From an uncultured Clostridia bacterium (lineage in GTDB: Bacteria; Bacillota; Clostridia; Christensenellales; CAG-314), in NCBI GenBank assembly GCA_934230325.1, contig CAKQEP010000005.1:1-64000 (forward strand): a stretch of DNA of 64,000 nucleotides, given 5' to 3'. Shown here piece after piece: positions 62,001 through 64,000 of this stretch. The position numbers and the translations under genes are program-made. Each line of letters opens with the position of its first letter. Position 1 is the first letter of the stretch. A model generated the notes under the pieces. That model had not been told where the DNA came from and did no database searches. It saw nothing but the letters and a program-made list of their open reading frames with translations.

Positions 62001-62718
62001 AATACAAAAATTGTATGCTGTTTAGTTTTTTTATCATATTTTTTACGTATAAAGCCAAAACGGCAAGTATGCTACCGTCGTACTTTTCCGTTTTGAGTAC
62101 AAAAAGCCTGTCGGAATCCATATCGGATATTTGTCTAAACGTGTTTAGCACCGACGGCGACAACAGTTGGCAAAATTCGTTTTTGCAAGCGTTGCACACG
62201 ACGCCGCCGCCCGACATATCAACGTACATTCTGTCGGTTTTTCTGCCGCACTGGTTGCAAGCGGAAAAATCCAAGCCATAACCGACTTCCTTAAGCGCGT
62301 CGAGCAAAAATTTTGTCAGGTAAGTTTTTGGGTTTGCGGGGTTTTGGTTAAGAAAGTTTAAGCACCTTGCCAAAAGTACAAACAACGCGGGGTTTGCGTC
62401 CCCTTCCTGCGTCGAGCAAGAAACAAATTCCGCCGCGCACGCCGCACAATAGTATCCGTCGGGATTTTTGCCGATATTAAAAAAACTTTCTATCTCTTTG
62501 CAACCCGTCACAAGGTATCTGTCGCCCTTTTTTACCGTTTCGTACTCCCCGAAACAAAATGGTTGCGCACAAAATTTGAGTTTTGCGTCGGATTTTTTTA
62601 CGCCGCGAGCAACTACGGAAATGCGTCCCGATTCAACGGAAAACAACTGCAAAATTTTGTCGTTGTCACCGTAATCGGCGCTCCTCAAACATATCGCCTT
62701 GTTGATTTGTGTCTCCAT
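61999..62718 (-). CDS. recO: DNA repair protein RecO
   Basis: A 239-residue recombination mediator loading RecA with RecR. An OB-fold N-terminus (INKAICLRSADYGDNDKILQLFS), helical centre and a zinc ribbon (CNQCG...CNAC, about 152-177) are visible. I start at METQINKA, with CGGAGGAAG upstream; it overlaps yqzL by 53 bases, in the order era-yqzL-recO known from Bacillus. Confidence 0.92.
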   Translation of the reverse strand: METQINKAICLRSADYGDNDKILQLFSVESGRISVVARGVKKSDAKLKFCAQPFCFGEYETVKKGDRYLVTGCKEIESFFNIGKNPDGYYCAACAAEFVSCSTQEGDANPALFVLLARCLNFLNQNPANPKTYLTKFLLDALKEVGYGLDFSACNQCGRKTDRMYVDMSGGGVVCNACKNEFCQLLSPSVLNTFRQISDMDSDRLFVLKTEKYDGSILAVLALYVKNMIKKLNSIQFLY

Positions 62719-62806
62719 CTTCCTCCGAAAGTCTTTTGTACAAGGAATAAAACGACGGGTTGCCCGTCTTGACAAACATTTGCCACGCTACGTTTTTTTC
62801 CTTCAT
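62666..62806 (-). CDS. yqzL: YqzL-family small protein
   Basis: A 46-residue protein. KNVAWQMFVKTGNPSFYSLYKRL fits the short YqzL pattern (W..F..TG....YLL.KE), and the position between era and recO is the same as in Bacillus. The start follows GGGAGGCGG; the longer frame from 62890 runs through a hairpin. The function of YqzL is unknown. The last 17 codons overlap recO in another frame. Confidence 0.8.
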   Translation of the reverse strand: MKEKNVAWQMFVKTGNPSFYSLYKRLSEEDGDTNQQGDMFEERRLR

Positions 62807-62863
62807 ATTATCCGCCTCCCGTTTGTCCCTAAATAGTCGCCGCAGTAGCGTTTTGATTTGCTT

Positions 62864-62899
62864 AAAAACGCCGCTTGCCTTTAAAAACAAGGCGTTTTT
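62864..62899 (-). terminator. Second hairpin between era and yqzL
   Basis: AAAAACGCC and GGCGTTTTT with an 18-base loop. Together with the hairpin at 62971 it would limit read-through from era into yqzL-recO. Confidence 0.5.
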
Positions 62900-62970
62900 G
62901 AGATACGAAAAACGCTCCGTATACTATTATTTTTTGCCGTAAAAGCGGATTTATACCCTTTTTTAAAATA

Positions 62971-62992
62971 CCGCAAAAAATATTTTTTGCGG
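62971..62992 (-). terminator. Terminator of era
   Basis: Palindrome CCGCAAAAAATATTTTTTGCGG, 28 bases past the era stop, with T/A-rich DNA behind it. Confidence 0.65.
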
Positions 62993-63019
62993 CGGTTTAA
63001 TTATCGGAATTTTGGCAAA

Positions 63020-63922
63020 TCAATCAAAATTGTTTTTGCCGTAACCGATTTCGTTTAACATATACTCGCTGTTGCGCCAGTCTTCCTTTATTTTTACCCA
63101 CAATTGCAGGTTTACTCTGCCGTCAAGACTTTTTTGCAACGCTTCTCTTGCGTATATGCCTATGTTTTTTATCATCTGACCTTGTTTGCCCAAAATGATG
63201 GCTTTGTGCGACGCTTTTTCCGTAATAATATTAGCGTCGATGTCCCATTTGTTTTTTTGCGCGTCGTAGGTCATTTTGTTGAGTTGAACGCCTATCCCGT
63301 GCGGAACTTCCTCGTTTAACAGCAACAAAGCCTTTTCCCTTATCGTTTCGCACGCGATAAAGCGTTGCGATTTGTCGGTGACTTCGTCGGCGTCAAAATA
63401 CATTTTGTCGTCGGTAAGATAAGTTTTTAGGTGCTGTTTAAGTTGCTCGACGCCTTTGTTTTTGCGCGCGGAAAGGGCGTAAACTTCCTTGACAAAAGGA
63501 TACTCGTTGAGTTTTGCGAGTTCTGCCATAAGTTTTTCCGGTTGAGAAATATCCGTCTTTGTGACGGCTACTACAAGCGGAATATTTTTTTCGCCGTACT
63601 TTTTTAACAACGCAAAGTCGGCGTCCTTTATCCCGTCGTGAGCGTCAACGACAAACAAAATGCAATCTGCGTCCACCGTCGCTTGCTCGATGTTTTTTAC
63701 CATATAGTTGCCTAATTGATTTCTCGGAGTGAGCGCGCCGGGCGTGTCCACAAAAATCATTTGGCTGTCTTCGTCCGTCCAAATGCCCAAAACGTTTTCT
63801 CGCGTCGTCTGCGGTTTTGGACTGACTATGCTGACTTTTTGCTTTATGAGGCAGTTGAGCAAAGTGGATTTGCCCGCGTTTGCTCTGCCTACTATGGCTA
63901 TGTATCCCGATTTGAAACTCAT
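63020..63922 (-). CDS. era: GTPase Era
   Basis: A 300-residue 16S rRNA maturation GTPase. G1 GRANAGKS (12-19), G2 region PKPQTTRENVLG, G3 DTPG (59-62), G4 TKTD (about 122), and a C-terminal KH domain with GKQGQMIKNIG (about 243) binding the 3' end of 16S rRNA. The ATG follows GAGGTAATCG and lies 3 bases after ybeY. Confidence 0.97.
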   Translation of the reverse strand: MSFKSGYIAIVGRANAGKSTLLNCLIKQKVSIVSPKPQTTRENVLGIWTDEDSQMIFVDTPGALTPRNQLGNYMVKNIEQATVDADCILFVVDAHDGIKDADFALLKKYGEKNIPLVVAVTKTDISQPEKLMAELAKLNEYPFVKEVYALSARKNKGVEQLKQHLKTYLTDDKMYFDADEVTDKSQRFIACETIREKALLLLNEEVPHGIGVQLNKMTYDAQKNKWDIDANIITEKASHKAIILGKQGQMIKNIGIYAREALQKSLDGRVNLQLWVKIKEDWRNSEYMLNEIGYGKNNFD

Positions 63923-63925
63923 CGA

Positions 63926-64000
63926 TTACCTCGTAATTCTAAATTTTTGCAGAATATCGTCTGCCGCGCCCATCATTATTGCCTCGTCTTTGGGGTTTTC
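63926..64000 (-). CDS. ybeY: C-terminal end of YbeY, rest beyond window
   Basis: Only the last 24 codons are inside the window: ENPKDEAIMMGAADDILQKF followed by RITR and a stop. The ending KF(R/G)ITR after a helix resembles YbeY, the rRNA-maturation endoribonuclease, and ybeY often precedes era in Firmicutes. The zinc motif is outside the window. Confidence 0.6.
   Translation of the reverse strand, partial: ENPKDEAIMMGAADDILQKFRITR

Overview
The window reads as chromosome of a strictly anaerobic, endospore-forming member of the Firmicutes (class Clostridia). The pointers are sporulation genes (yabP, yabQ, spoIVFA, spoIVFB), a CIRCE-controlled groESL operon, Firmicutes-type gene orders (ybeY-era-yqzL-recO, comEA-comEC-holA, maf-mreB-minD-spoIVFAB), an NADH-linked [FeFe] hydrogenase, an Rnf complex and pyruvate phosphate dikinase. 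Species cannot be named from sequence alone; an uncultured gut-type lineage is plausible. About 90 percent of genes lie on the minus strand. Exceptions are comEB-like dCMP deaminase, serS, mazF, the large surface protein and a ttcA-like gene.

Layout. 1-8.8 kb is accessory: a nucleotidyltransferase-fold protein with a partner cut by the window edge, a serine-recombinase remnant, and a type I restriction-modification operon (hsdM-x-hsdS-y-hsdR) holding two unrecognised genes. 9-14.9 kb has tRNA-Pro, an M28 peptidase, holA, comEC, comEA and a 6S RNA. 14.9-23 kb is one ten-gene hydrogenase operon (hndABCD plus a sensor-like hydrogenase, two DRTGG proteins, a PHP protein and two HATPase proteins). 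23.3-29.7 kb has a SPOR-like protein, groESL, dCMP deaminase, an unusual PlsC fusion and yabP-yabQ-divIC. 29.7-33.6 kb has cysS, serS, tRNA-Leu and an orphan mazF. 33.6-39.2 kb has an antiporter and the spoIVFAB/minD/mreB-like/maf group. 39.2-46 kb has ppx and rnfCDGEAB. 46-50 kb has a split TSUP transporter and a 928-residue surface protein. 50-57.3 kb is a six-gene run ending in a shikimate block in which four ORFs encode six enzymes, two of them through bifunctional fusions (AroC-AroB and AroA-AroE). 57.3-64 kb has ttcA-like, a membrane protein, ppdK, recO, yqzL, era and the end of ybeY.

How it fits together. The hydrogenase (NADH/ferredoxin to H2) and Rnf (ferredoxin:NAD+ coupled to an ion gradient) form a fermentative redox and energy module, and PpdK links pyruvate and PEP. 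PEP and erythrose-4-phosphate also feed the shikimate pathway, of which every step except DAHP synthase is encoded here. Competence (comEA, comEC, a comEB-like gene) is present but both comEA and comEC are eroded. The most unusual items are the doubly fused shikimate operon, the accessory genes inside the RM operon, the three-module surface protein, and a divergent promoter pair that seems to give leaderless mRNAs.
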